Positions 1 through 6,729 of a stretch of DNA of 8,158 nt are shown piece after piece. Source of the DNA: CAYMOV01 sp964392085 (lineage in GTDB: Bacteria; Oederibacteriota; Muellerivitia; Muellerivitales; Muellerivitaceae). Below the pieces are notes generated by a model that saw only the letters and a program-made list of their open reading frames with translations, had not been told where the DNA came from and made no database searches. Location of the stretch: positions 1-8,158 of the forward strand of contig CAYMOV010000103.1 in the NCBI GenBank assembly GCA_964392085.1. The letters are read 5' to 3'. Made by a program: the position numbers and the translations under genes. The first letter of the stretch is position 1. Each line of letters starts with the position of its first letter.

Positions 1-626
1 GTTAGGTTGTTGGAATCCAGGGACGAAAAGGCCCGTTGGATGTGGTTCAGGATGATCCCCAGGACGAAGATACAGACGAACAGGTCCAACAGCACCCCCA
101 ACTCGACGAGTTCCGGCATGGTCCCCAGGAGGAGGAGACCGAAGACATAAATCCCGTTCTCTAGGATGAGGAACCCCACGACCTGTGTGATGGCCTTGTG
201 TCGCGTCGTCAGCATGATGAATCCCGTCAGGATGGTCGAGATGGACCCTGGAAGGATGAGGGTCTTCTCCTGCCCCTGGAACATCGGAAGGCTCTTGGCG
301 AACACCAACCCCACCCCCAGGCCCAGGGCCCCCAACAGGAGCGAGGGGATGAAGCCCAGGAGGGGCTCCACTTCCCGGCGGATCTTGACGTCCCGCATCG
401 CGCGGAAAAGCATCCCGGGGATGAGGGCGCCCTTGATCACCGCCGTCACCAAGCACAGCAGGAGCATCCGGCCGCCTAGGTCCCCCCCCAACCAAAGGGG
501 CATGGCCGCCAAAAGGACGCCCTGGAAGGCCGAGATGCGGATGACCGTCCCGATCTGGCTGAAGCCCAGGGCGAGAAAATTAAGCAGGAGCACCAGCACC
601 ATCAGGGAATTGACGGAAATTTCCAT
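1..626 (-). CDS. hyfE: HyfE-like membrane subunit of hydrogenase-4 type complex (3' end outside window)
   Basis: Reading from ATG at 626 gives 208 residues without a stop up to the window edge. HyfE proteins are roughly this long, so only a short C-terminal tail should be missing. The protein is very hydrophobic with several membrane helices. Its C-terminal half carries the NuoK-like signature: a helix with FLILENGIY (Glu156), then PELVELGVLLDLFV (Glu172, Glu175, Asp181) and an ending NHIQRAFSSLD. In the family this subunit forms part of the membrane proton path next to HyfC and the antiporter-like subunits. The start is supported by GAGGTG at 631-636, four bases before the ATG. That site overlaps the TGA of hyfC, and only 3 bases separate the genes, so translation is probably coupled. 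The NuoK/HyfE assignment is from recalled family motifs. Confidence 0.88.
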   Translation of the reverse strand, partial: MEISVNSLMVLVLLLNFLALGFSQIGTVIRISAFQGVLLAAMPLWLGGDLGGRMLLLCLVTAVIKGALIPGMLFRAMRDVKIRREVEPLLGFIPSLLLGALGLGVGLVFAKSLPMFQGQEKTLILPGSISTILTGFIMLTTRHKAITQVVGFLILENGIYVFGLLLLGTMPELVELGVLLDLFVCIFVLGIILNHIQRAFSSLDSNNL

Positions 627-629
627 GCG

Positions 630-1541
630 TCACCTCAACAGCAGGATCAGGCTGAAGGCCGACAAAAGGGAGGCGGATACCAAGAGGTTGGGAACGTGCT
701 TCATCTTCAATCGGGCCATGATGGATTCCACCCAACCGATCGTCACGGCCAGGAACCCCAATTCCAAAACGAAAAACAACCAATTCATCCAGGATCCCGA
801 AAGGCTCCAGGGAAAGACGATGTCCAGCACCAAGGCGCCCAGGAGGAGGAGCTTCATGGCCGACCCATGGAGGATGAGCCCCAAGGCCGGACCGCTGTGG
901 TCCAAAACCATGACCTCGTGGATCATGGTCAATTCCAGGTGAGTGTTGGGATCATCGAACGGGATCCGGCTGTTTTCCGCCAGGAGGACGATGAACCACG
1001 CGACCGCCAACAGGATCAAAGGGACCGTTCCACCCCTTCCAACCCCATAGGCGTCCGGAGACAGCATCCCGGTGAGGCTATAGGTCCCGGACAGCCGGGA
1101 AAGGGCCATGAAGCCGAAGAAGAGCGCGGGTTCCGAGAAGGAGGAAAAGGACACCTCGCGGGATCCCCCCATCCCCTCGAAGGAGGAGCCCGTATCCAAG
1201 GCCGCCGAAACCGTGAAGAACCGCCCTAGGGCCAGGAGGTAGGTCATGAAGATCATGTCGCCCTCAAAGGCCAGGGGGGCGGGATGGCGGCCCAGGGGGA
1301 CCATCCAGGACGCGGCGAAGACCGAGAGCCACCCCACCACGGGCCCGGCCCGGAACACCCAGGTGGTGGTCCTACTGAACACCATCCCTTTCCGGAACAG
1401 TTTCGCGAGGTCGTAATAGGTTTGGAGGAGGGGGGGGCCTTGCCTCCCCCCCACGAAGGCCTTGGTCTTGTTGATGACGCCCAAGAGGATGGGCGACAAG
1501 AGCAGGAAAAAGAAAGCCTGGGTCAAAGCCTCAAGAAACAT
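630..1541 (-). CDS. hyfC: HyfC / NuoH-like membrane anchor subunit
   Basis: 303 residues, the usual size for HyfC/HycD. It is a multi-helix membrane protein related to NuoH of complex I, which in the family connects the peripheral [NiFe]-type module to the membrane antiporter arm. Diagnostic segments are GGRQGPPLLQTYYDLAKLF (about residues 31-49), the loop FEGMGGSREVSFSSFSEP (121-138), and the charged stretch beginning ENSRIPFDDPNTHLELT at 189 and continuing to HEVMVLDHSGP (208-218). The last is strongly conserved in HyfC-type proteins. The gene starts 9 bases after the upstream hyfB copy. GGAG at 1555-1558 lies just before that gene's stop, but its 13-base spacing to the ATG is long, so coupling to upstream translation is likely. 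The hyfC call rather than nuoH rests on the DDPNTHLELT motif and the HyfB/HyfE neighbours. Confidence 0.92.
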   Translation of the reverse strand: MFLEALTQAFFFLLLSPILLGVINKTKAFVGGRQGPPLLQTYYDLAKLFRKGMVFSRTTTWVFRAGPVVGWLSVFAASWMVPLGRHPAPLAFEGDMIFMTYLLALGRFFTVSAALDTGSSFEGMGGSREVSFSSFSEPALFFGFMALSRLSGTYSLTGMLSPDAYGVGRGGTVPLILLAVAWFIVLLAENSRIPFDDPNTHLELTMIHEVMVLDHSGPALGLILHGSAMKLLLLGALVLDIVFPWSLSGSWMNWLFFVLELGFLAVTIGWVESIMARLKMKHVPNLLVSASLLSAFSLILLLR

Positions 1542-1550
1542 GTCGACCGC

Positions 1551-3524
1551 CTATCTCCAAAGGATGAGGGCCACCAAGGCCAACAGGATGTAGAGGACGT
1601 AAACCTGTACGTAACCCGGTTGGAGGACCTTGAACCACTTCAGGATCCACCGGATGCCCCGCAAAAGCGGCAACACACCCCTGTCCAGGACCGTTTCGGG
1701 GACATGCGTCGCGTAAGACTCCCCTTTCGGGAAGAAGCCGTCCCCGCCTTTCCGCCTGCGGATAGGCCACAAGACCCACTGGAACATGTCCACCAACGTT
1801 TTGGCGTAGGAGGAGGCGCTGGTCTGGATGGAAGGCGACGGCTGGATGAAACCACAATCCCATGTGGAGACCCGCGCGGGGACCCCGAAACCCCTCCGTC
1901 CCTTGCGAAGCCACCATTGCCCGAGCCCCAGGGCCACCAACAATAAGAGGCCCGTACCCGTGAAGACGCCCCAGGGAACCCCCTCCAAAACCGTACCGCC
2001 GGGGACGGACATCCCCGGATCCCATTGGCGGATGACGGACCCCAGGACCGGCAGGACGCTCCTGGGGAACAAACCGATCCATAGGCAACACACCGAGAGG
2101 ACCCCGATCGGGAAGAGGATGGCGGGGCCGGATTCCGCGCACGTCCCCGCGCGTTCCGTGCGGGGTTCACCGAGGAACACCGCGCCGAAGACCTTCGTGA
2201 AGCAGGCCAACGCCAGGGCGCCGGTCAACGCCAGGGCGGGAACCGCGAAAAGGCCCGGGCTCCACCCGGCGTCATCCCCCACCGTCCTGAAGAATCCCAG
2301 GTAGACGAGGAACTCGCTGATGAAACCATTGAAGGGCGGGAGACCGCAGATCGCCACCGCCCCGATGAGGAAACCGAGGGCCGTCCAGGGCATGGTTTTC
2401 GACAAGCCGCCCAACTCGTCGATCCGCCTCGTCCCGGTGGAATGGATCACGGATCCGGCTGCGTAAAAAAGGGACGATTTAAAGAGCCCGTGGTTCCAGA
2501 CATGGAGCAGTGCGCCCGCCAGCCCCCACCAAACCCATTCGCTCCTCGCTTCCGCCCGCCCCCACAACGCCAAGCCGAACCCCAGGAAGATGATCCCGAT
2601 GTTCTCGATGCTGTGGTAGGCCAGGAGCCGTTTCAGGTCGTGTTGGCCCAACGCGAATACGACGCCCAACACCGATGAAACGACACCCAGGCCTACGACG
2701 GTTTCACCCCACCAGGGGGGCGGCGACGGAAAAAGCCAACAGGCCCTCATCAGGCCGTAGACGCCCACCTTCAGGAGGACCCCTGAAAGGACCGCGGAGA
2801 CGTGGCTCGGGGCGTTTGCGTGGGCCGAAGGGAGCCAAACGTGGAGGGGAAAGACCCCGGCCTTCAGGCCGAAGGCCGCCAGGGCCAGGAGGAAAAGGCC
2901 ATTGGCCTGGCCGGAGGCCAGTTCCGTAGCGCCGAAGGGGAAAAGGGAGAAGGTCCCCCGGAGGCTCCCGTAATACGCGAAAAAAGCGAAAAGCAGGAGG
3001 GTGCTGAGGTGGGTCGCCACGAAATACACCCAACCGGCCTCACGGGCTTCTTTCTTGTCGTCCTCGGTACAGACCAGGAAAAACGCGGAAAGCGCCATGA
3101 CTTCCCAGGACAGGAGGAAGACGAAGGCGTGCCGGGATACGATCACCGAGGCCATCCCGGCCGAGAGGGTGCCGTAAAAAAACCGGAGTTTTCGCCCGTT
3201 ATCGGGATGGTCCTCCTGTTTCCAATAGCCCATGCCGTAGAGGGATCCCAAGCCCGACAGGAGAAAGACCCCGGCGAGGAAAAAACAGGACAAGGGGTCC
3301 CAGAAAAACAGGCTCCCCCCGTCCATCGCCCCGGCTCCCGGGTCATACCCCCCGTCGTAGAAGAACAGGGCGATTGACAGCAACCCCAGGATGGCCCCCA
3401 GTGACGCCAGCACCGTTGCGAGGACCTGGCCACTCCTGGCGGTTTTGGGGAAAAACAGGCCCGGCAAGCCACTGACGGCCGTCAAGCCCACCGCCCAGAG
3501 GAATGAATCGGGGAGGGACGTCAT
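1551..3524 (-). CDS. hyfB: HyfB-type antiporter-like subunit, second copy
   Basis: 657 residues from the ATG at 3524. The reading frame is open further upstream, but that stretch lies inside the preceding gene. The chosen start overlaps that gene's stop as ATGA, which is typical of translational coupling. The protein is a polytopic NuoL/M/N-family subunit (Proton_antipo_M), expected to carry H+ or Na+ across the membrane. Visible functional residues are Glu141 in SWEVMAL, Lys221 in GFGLKAGVFPLHVWLPSAH, Lys252 in GVLLKVGVYGL, Lys298 in DLKRLLAYHSIENIGII and Lys349 in NHGLFKSS. The SIENIGII and LPPFNGFISEF motifs are HyfB-like. The C-terminus has the HyfB hallmark TWDCGF followed by QTSASSYAKTL, then a last helix (VYVLYILLALVAL). 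It could fill the place of HyfD, which is not between hyfC and hyfE here. Confidence 0.9.
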   Translation of the reverse strand: MTSLPDSFLWAVGLTAVSGLPGLFFPKTARSGQVLATVLASLGAILGLLSIALFFYDGGYDPGAGAMDGGSLFFWDPLSCFFLAGVFLLSGLGSLYGMGYWKQEDHPDNGRKLRFFYGTLSAGMASVIVSRHAFVFLLSWEVMALSAFFLVCTEDDKKEAREAGWVYFVATHLSTLLLFAFFAYYGSLRGTFSLFPFGATELASGQANGLFLLALAAFGLKAGVFPLHVWLPSAHANAPSHVSAVLSGVLLKVGVYGLMRACWLFPSPPPWWGETVVGLGVVSSVLGVVFALGQHDLKRLLAYHSIENIGIIFLGFGLALWGRAEARSEWVWWGLAGALLHVWNHGLFKSSLFYAAGSVIHSTGTRRIDELGGLSKTMPWTALGFLIGAVAICGLPPFNGFISEFLVYLGFFRTVGDDAGWSPGLFAVPALALTGALALACFTKVFGAVFLGEPRTERAGTCAESGPAILFPIGVLSVCCLWIGLFPRSVLPVLGSVIRQWDPGMSVPGGTVLEGVPWGVFTGTGLLLLVALGLGQWWLRKGRRGFGVPARVSTWDCGFIQPSPSIQTSASSYAKTLVDMFQWVLWPIRRRKGGDGFFPKGESYATHVPETVLDRGVLPLLRGIRWILKWFKVLQPGYVQVYVLYILLALVALILWR

Positions 3525-5530
3525 GGCGGGCTTCCGATCCCCCAAAGGAGGGCCAATAGAAAGACCACCAGGATGTACAGGATGTAGATGGACGTATTCC
3601 CCTGTTGCATTCCCCGGACACGGGCGAACCTTTTTTCCATCCTTCGGGTGGCCGGGAGGAGGATCCCGCCCAGGACCCAATCCGATTCAAACACCCCGAA
3701 CCGGGCCGGGGAGGGGAAGAAACCCCTGAGGCTCATCCGACGGAAACGGAGGGGAAAAACGCCCTGGTAATTCCGGACGACGGTTTCGGAGAAGGAGGAC
3801 GCGGTGTATTGGACCCGCGGGGAGGGAGCGCCGGCGAATCCGCATCCCCAAGTCTCGGGGGAAGGTCCCGCGGGAAACCAGGCCTTGCGTCCCCAGGTCC
3901 TCATCCACGCCCAGAAAGCCCCCGCCGCCAAAACCAGCAGGAAGTTGAACCTGCCGATCCAGGGGATCGGCAGGACGTTTTCGGGCCCGGCCGCCGGGAG
4001 GGCGAAGCCCGACATCCAGGGCAAGCGCGCCCTTTCCAGGGCCGGCAGGACCCATTGTGGGAAAAAGGCGAGGGCCAAACAGGACGCCGCCAACAAACCC
4101 ATGGCGGTCTTCATCGAACGGCCGCCCCCGGACGCGGCATGCACCACCTCCGGCGAACGGTTCATCCCGAGGAAAACCATCCCGAAAACCCTGACGAAAC
4201 CCAGGACCCCCAGGGACCCGATCAGGGCCAGTCCCCCGACCGCGGCCGCCGCCACGAGGGATTGGGTGAACGAACCGTGGTTGGAAAAGTCCAGGAGGCC
4301 CCGGTAGAGGATCCACTCACCCGCGAACCCGTTCAAGGGGGGCAAGGCGCAGGCCGCGCAGGAACCCAAGGCGAAAAACACCGCGGTCACCGGGAGGACG
4401 CCGATCAAGCCCCCCATGCGGTCCAGTCGACGGGTGTGGGCGGCGTGCAGGACGGACCCCGATCCGAAGAAAAGGAGGCTCTTGAATAGGCTGTGGTTGA
4501 GGACGTGGAATAGGGCGGCCGAAAGCCCTAAGGCCGTCCAGGTGGGGTTATCCGTCGAGCGGCCGACCAGGGCCAAGCCCAACCCCATGAAGATGATGCC
4601 GATGTTCTCGATGCTGCTGTAGGCCAACATCCGCTTTAGGTCGCCCTCCCCGACGGCCAGCAGGATGCCTCCCACCCCGGACCAGGCCCCCATCGCCAAG
4701 ACCAGTATCCCCCACCAAAGGGGTGGATGGGAAAAACCGCCGGCGACCCGGACCAGGCCGTAGATCCCCATGTTCAGCATCACGCCGGACATCATCCCGG
4801 AGACGTGGCTGGGCGCGCTGGAGTGGGCCCGCGGCAGCCAGAAGTGGAACGGCATCACGCCGGCCTTCAAGCCGAAGCCCAACAACGCCAGGAGGAATAA
4901 CGCGTTCCCCATGGAACCGGAGGCCTGGTCCAGTGAGGCGAAGGGGCCGTCGAACGTCCCGGTCAGGTTCCGCAGGAGGATGAACATCACCATCAACGCG
5001 GCCGCCCCCAAATGGGTGGCGACCCAATAGACCCAGGCGGCCTTCCGGGCGTTGGCGTCACGGTGCTCCAAGGCCACGAGGAAATAGGCGGCCAAGGCCA
5101 TAATTTCCCAACCGAAGAGGAACAGGACGCCGTTCCGGGAGACCAGCAGGAGGCCCATGCCGCCCGCCAAGAGGCCGTAAAAGAACCGGAGGGCCCTGCC
5201 CGACTCGGGGTTTTCGGATTGCTTCCAATACCCGAGGCCGTAAAGGGAACCCAACGCGGAGATGAGGAAAACGGGCGCCAAGAAAAGTCCGGATAAGCCG
5301 TCCAACCCCACCGCGAGGCTTCCGCCCGGGAGGCTCCAGGGGAGAGAGAAGGAGATTTCTTCGTTCCCGAGGAATTGGGCCGCGAGACCGGCCAAACCCA
5401 ATAGGGAGGCGGCCAAGTTCAAAAGGAAGGACGCCCATTGCCCGCGGTTCGAGTCGCGGGAACCGAGGAGGCAAGGGACTCCGCTGAGTCCCAAACCCAC
5501 GATTCCGAGGATCACCAAAACCAGGCCCAT
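3521..5530 (-). CDS. hyfB: HyfB-type antiporter-like subunit, first copy
   Basis: 669 residues with many membrane helices; first gene of the membrane-complex block. It belongs to the NuoL/M/N antiporter-like family and by motif to HyfB. It keeps Glu142 in FGWEIMAL, Lys222 in GFGLKAGVMPFHFWLPRAH, Lys299 in DLKRMLAYSSIENIGII and Lys350 in NHSLFKSLLFFGSGSVLH. It also has ALPPLNGFAGEW and, near the C-terminus, ETWGCGF followed by YTASSFSETV. Unlike the second copy it has Asn253, not Lys, in VMLNMGIYGLVR. The start is fixed by GAGGAG at 5536-5541, five bases before the ATG. It lies 49 bases after the EIIA-fusion gene with no recognisable terminator between, so the two are probably co-transcribed. 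The last residues overlap the start of the second copy by 4 bp. Identity to the second copy is only moderate, so this is an old duplication or a pair of distinct subunits. Confidence 0.92.
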   Translation of the reverse strand: MGLVLVILGIVGLGLSGVPCLLGSRDSNRGQWASFLLNLAASLLGLAGLAAQFLGNEEISFSLPWSLPGGSLAVGLDGLSGLFLAPVFLISALGSLYGLGYWKQSENPESGRALRFFYGLLAGGMGLLLVSRNGVLFLFGWEIMALAAYFLVALEHRDANARKAAWVYWVATHLGAAALMVMFILLRNLTGTFDGPFASLDQASGSMGNALFLLALLGFGLKAGVMPFHFWLPRAHSSAPSHVSGMMSGVMLNMGIYGLVRVAGGFSHPPLWWGILVLAMGAWSGVGGILLAVGEGDLKRMLAYSSIENIGIIFMGLGLALVGRSTDNPTWTALGLSAALFHVLNHSLFKSLLFFGSGSVLHAAHTRRLDRMGGLIGVLPVTAVFFALGSCAACALPPLNGFAGEWILYRGLLDFSNHGSFTQSLVAAAAVGGLALIGSLGVLGFVRVFGMVFLGMNRSPEVVHAASGGGRSMKTAMGLLAASCLALAFFPQWVLPALERARLPWMSGFALPAAGPENVLPIPWIGRFNFLLVLAAGAFWAWMRTWGRKAWFPAGPSPETWGCGFAGAPSPRVQYTASSFSETVVRNYQGVFPLRFRRMSLRGFFPSPARFGVFESDWVLGGILLPATRRMEKRFARVRGMQQGNTSIYILYILVVFLLALLWGIGSPP

Positions 5531-5567
5531 GTCATCTCCTCAAGTCTTCACGAACGGTCCGTCCACG

Positions 5568-5579
5568 AGCCCCGGGGCT
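5568..5579. repeat. 12-bp perfect palindrome after the EIIA-fusion stop codon
   Basis: AGCCCCGGGGCT reads the same on both strands and abuts the stop of the upstream gene in the 49-bp gap before hyfB. No T-run follows it on the minus strand, so it does not look like an intrinsic terminator. It may be a chance GC palindrome, a small stem affecting mRNA stability, or a protein-binding site. Confidence 0.35.
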
Positions 5580-6236
5580 TCAAGCCGGAATGGCGTCTTC
5601 CACCGAGGTCAACCGGGAAAGGATCGACTCGTCGGTTCCCCGGGACTGGAGCAAGCCGAAAAATTCATGGTCGTGGAGGGCGTGCCCCAACCGCTCCAAG
5701 TAATGCAGGTGTGATGGGATATTAGGGGCGACGAGGATGAACAAGGAATGGACCGGTTTTCCGTCCGGCGCCTTCAAATCCAGGACCTTTTTAGGGAAAC
5801 AAAGGGTCAAGAGGGGTTTCGGGACCCCGAGGATGATGGGATGCCGGGCGTGGGGAATCGCCACACCGTTCCCGAGGGCGGTCGTGCCCTCCTTTTCACG
5901 GGCCAGGATCATCCGCCAGATCAGGTCGCGGTTCGACCCCGACGGAAGGGGCAGCCTCCCAACGGTTTCCCTCAAGACTTCCGAAAGGTTATCCCCGGGG
6001 ACCTCCCGGTGGATCCCGCCTTCCCGGAGAGCGGATTGGAGCGAGGGGTATTGCGAGCCGTTCTTGACGGACAAGGGCACCTGGTTTTCCAGCGCCCAGT
6101 CGATGAGCCTGATCCGGTTGAAATGGTACCGATCGTTGAAAAGGGTCGCGGGCAACCCGCGTTGTTGGATCCAATCGTGAATCGTGTCCTCCGGAACCTT
6201 GAGGAATTCCGAGGCCTCCTTAACCGTCCACTGCAT
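5580..6236 (-). CDS. Helix-turn-helix / PTS EIIA (PtsN/fructose-type) fusion regulator
   Basis: 218 residues from ATG 6236, chosen because GGAGG at 6242-6246 sits five bases before it. A TTG at 6248, in the same frame, overlaps that site and is a poorer start. Residues about 1-55 form an excisionase/MerR-like helix-turn-helix (TVKEASEFLKVPEDTIHDW, then a YHFNRIRLIDW wing). Residues about 75-218 match a PTS EIIA domain of the PtsN/fructose class: GTTALGNGVAIPHARHP holds the expected phospho-accepting histidine, His129, followed by PLLTLCF, LFILVAP and SHLHYLERLGHALHDHEFF. In the family this histidine is phosphorylated by HPr or NPr. The fusion suggests a DNA-binding protein whose activity depends on PTS phosphorylation, or an EIIA that docks on the neighbouring complex. 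No sugar-transport EIIB/EIIC gene is visible nearby, which favours a regulatory role. Domain calls are firm; the link to the Hyf genes is inferred from position. Confidence 0.88.
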   Translation of the reverse strand: MQWTVKEASEFLKVPEDTIHDWIQQRGLPATLFNDRYHFNRIRLIDWALENQVPLSVKNGSQYPSLQSALREGGIHREVPGDNLSEVLRETVGRLPLPSGSNRDLIWRMILAREKEGTTALGNGVAIPHARHPIILGVPKPLLTLCFPKKVLDLKAPDGKPVHSLFILVAPNIPSHLHYLERLGHALHDHEFFGLLQSRGTDESILSRLTSVEDAIPA

Positions 6237-6325
6237 CTTCCCCTCCAAATATGGGTTCGATCGTTCAGCCTGGCGCCCTGGGCCCTGTTCCGGGAGGACC
6301 CGGCGAGGGTGTGGTTCGACCCGCT
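6237..6325 (-). other. Short intergenic spacer between HTH gene and EIIA-fusion gene
   Basis: This 89-bp spacer contains only the ribosome-binding site GGAGG (6242-6246) of the EIIA-fusion gene. I see no terminator with a T-run on the minus strand and no clear promoter, so read-through from the small HTH gene is the simplest reading. Confidence 0.5.
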
Positions 6326-6574
6326 TCAGTGTTTACCCCGGAGGCTGGTCTTGCGGCTGGAGATGCCCCCGGACCGGATCCGTTTCGCGCCCTGGGACAT
6401 TCTCGACAAGTGCTCGAATTCCCCCAGGGTGTATCCCCGGGGCTTGCCCGGGACACCCACCCGTTGCTCCAGTTTCTGGAGGTGGGCCGGCGAGGCGCCC
6501 AAGAGCCACTGGGCCTCCAGTCGGGTAATGGCGAACCCCTCGAGGGGGTTCTGATCTCTCCAATTGGTCTTCAC
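6326..6574 (-). CDS. Small probable helix-turn-helix DNA-binding protein (82 aa)
   Basis: 82 residues starting with GTG at 6574. The start is well supported by GGAGG at 6580-6584 with five-base spacing. I do not recognise a named family. Residues about 15-60 (ITRLEAQWLLGASPAHLQKL, then a short GKPRGYTLGEFEHL segment) follow the excisionase/MerR-like pattern of helix, turn, recognition helix and short wing. They resemble in layout the N-terminal domain of the EIIA fusion encoded next. The C-terminal tail is basic (KRIRS...SSRKTSLRGKH), consistent with nucleic-acid binding. There are no membrane segments and no cysteines. The protein probably acts as a local regulator or as partner of the downstream HTH-EIIA protein. 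It could be a decayed paralogue of it. The leader carries a 31-bp dyad ending 7 bases before the ribosome-binding site, so control by binding there is plausible. Confidence 0.65.
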   Translation of the reverse strand: MKTNWRDQNPLEGFAITRLEAQWLLGASPAHLQKLEQRVGVPGKPRGYTLGEFEHLSRMSQGAKRIRSGGISSRKTSLRGKH

Positions 6575-6590
6575 GTCTTCCTCCGAACCA

Positions 6591-6621
6591 ACAGGGTGCT
6601 TAAAATTTTGTTACACCCTGT
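6591..6621. promoter_or_regulatory. 31-bp dyad (8-bp arms) upstream of the small HTH gene: candidate operator
   Basis: ACAGGGTG at 6591-6598 and CACCCTGT at 6614-6621 are perfect inverted repeats separated by a 15-bp AT-rich core that itself contains AAAATTTT (6602-6609). In otherwise GC-rich DNA this looks like an operator with an easily bent core, or an mRNA hairpin just before the GGAGG site at 6580-6584. No T-run follows it on the minus strand, so a terminator is unlikely. The binding protein is unknown; the ArsR protein, the small HTH protein and the HTH-EIIA protein are all local candidates. Confidence 0.55.
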
Positions 6622-6640
6622 CAGCAGTCACGTAGTTCGA

Positions 6641-6682
6641 GCGAATCGCCGTAAATCCCCCGCTTTTGGGGGGATGATTCGC
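6641..6682. repeat. 42-bp nested inverted repeat (two 7-bp stems)
   Basis: On the plus strand the outer arms are GCGAATC (6641-6647) and GATTCGC (6676-6682). The inner arms are ATCCCCC (6655-6661) and GGGGGAT (6669-6675), around a 7-base loop. The right-hand arms are directly adjacent while the left-hand arms are separated by a 7-base insert, giving an asymmetric bulged hairpin. Both pairs are perfect. It lies in the gap between the arsR-like gene and the small HTH gene. There is no following T-run on either strand, so it is not a standard terminator. A structured leader, a protein-binding site or a remnant of a mobile repeat are possible. Confidence 0.6.
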
Positions 6683-6729
6683 GAGCAAGACACAAAAAGC
6701 TTCTTCCATTCGACTTTTTCACCATCCCG

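Noticed and set aside
166..942. Long open frame on the plus strand (258 codons)
   Set aside because: It lies opposite hyfE and hyfC, whose translations match known families. Its product is rich in Arg, Pro and Ser with no recognisable domain, as expected of an antisense shadow in GC-rich DNA.
3525..3680. Upstream start at 3680 for the second hyfB, adding 52 residues
   Set aside because: The extension overlaps the C-terminus of the first hyfB, is Pro/Gly rich and not membrane-like. ATG 3524 with the ATGA overlap gives the normal HyfB N-terminus.
3605..4489. Plus-strand open frame of 294 codons opposite the first hyfB
   Set aside because: The product is low-complexity (Gly, Arg, Glu, Pro rich), has no domain, and is fully antisense to a convincing hyfB.
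6236..6248. TTG start at 6248 for the EIIA-fusion gene
   Set aside because: The TTG overlaps the GGAGG that is ideally spaced for the ATG at 6236, so the ATG is the better start.
6641..6682. Intrinsic terminator after the arsR-like gene
   Set aside because: The hairpin is GC-rich but has no T-run on the minus strand, and its bulged form is not typical of a terminator.
6694..6719. A/T-rich inverted repeat (CTTTTT / AAAAAG type) as terminator of the arsR-like gene
   Set aside because: The six-pair stem is almost only A-T, too weak to act as an intrinsic terminator.
6575..6729. Riboswitch, tRNA or CRISPR repeat in the 155-bp gap
   Set aside because: The inverted repeats do not match consensus features of riboswitch classes I know, no cloverleaf is visible, and there are no regularly spaced direct repeats.
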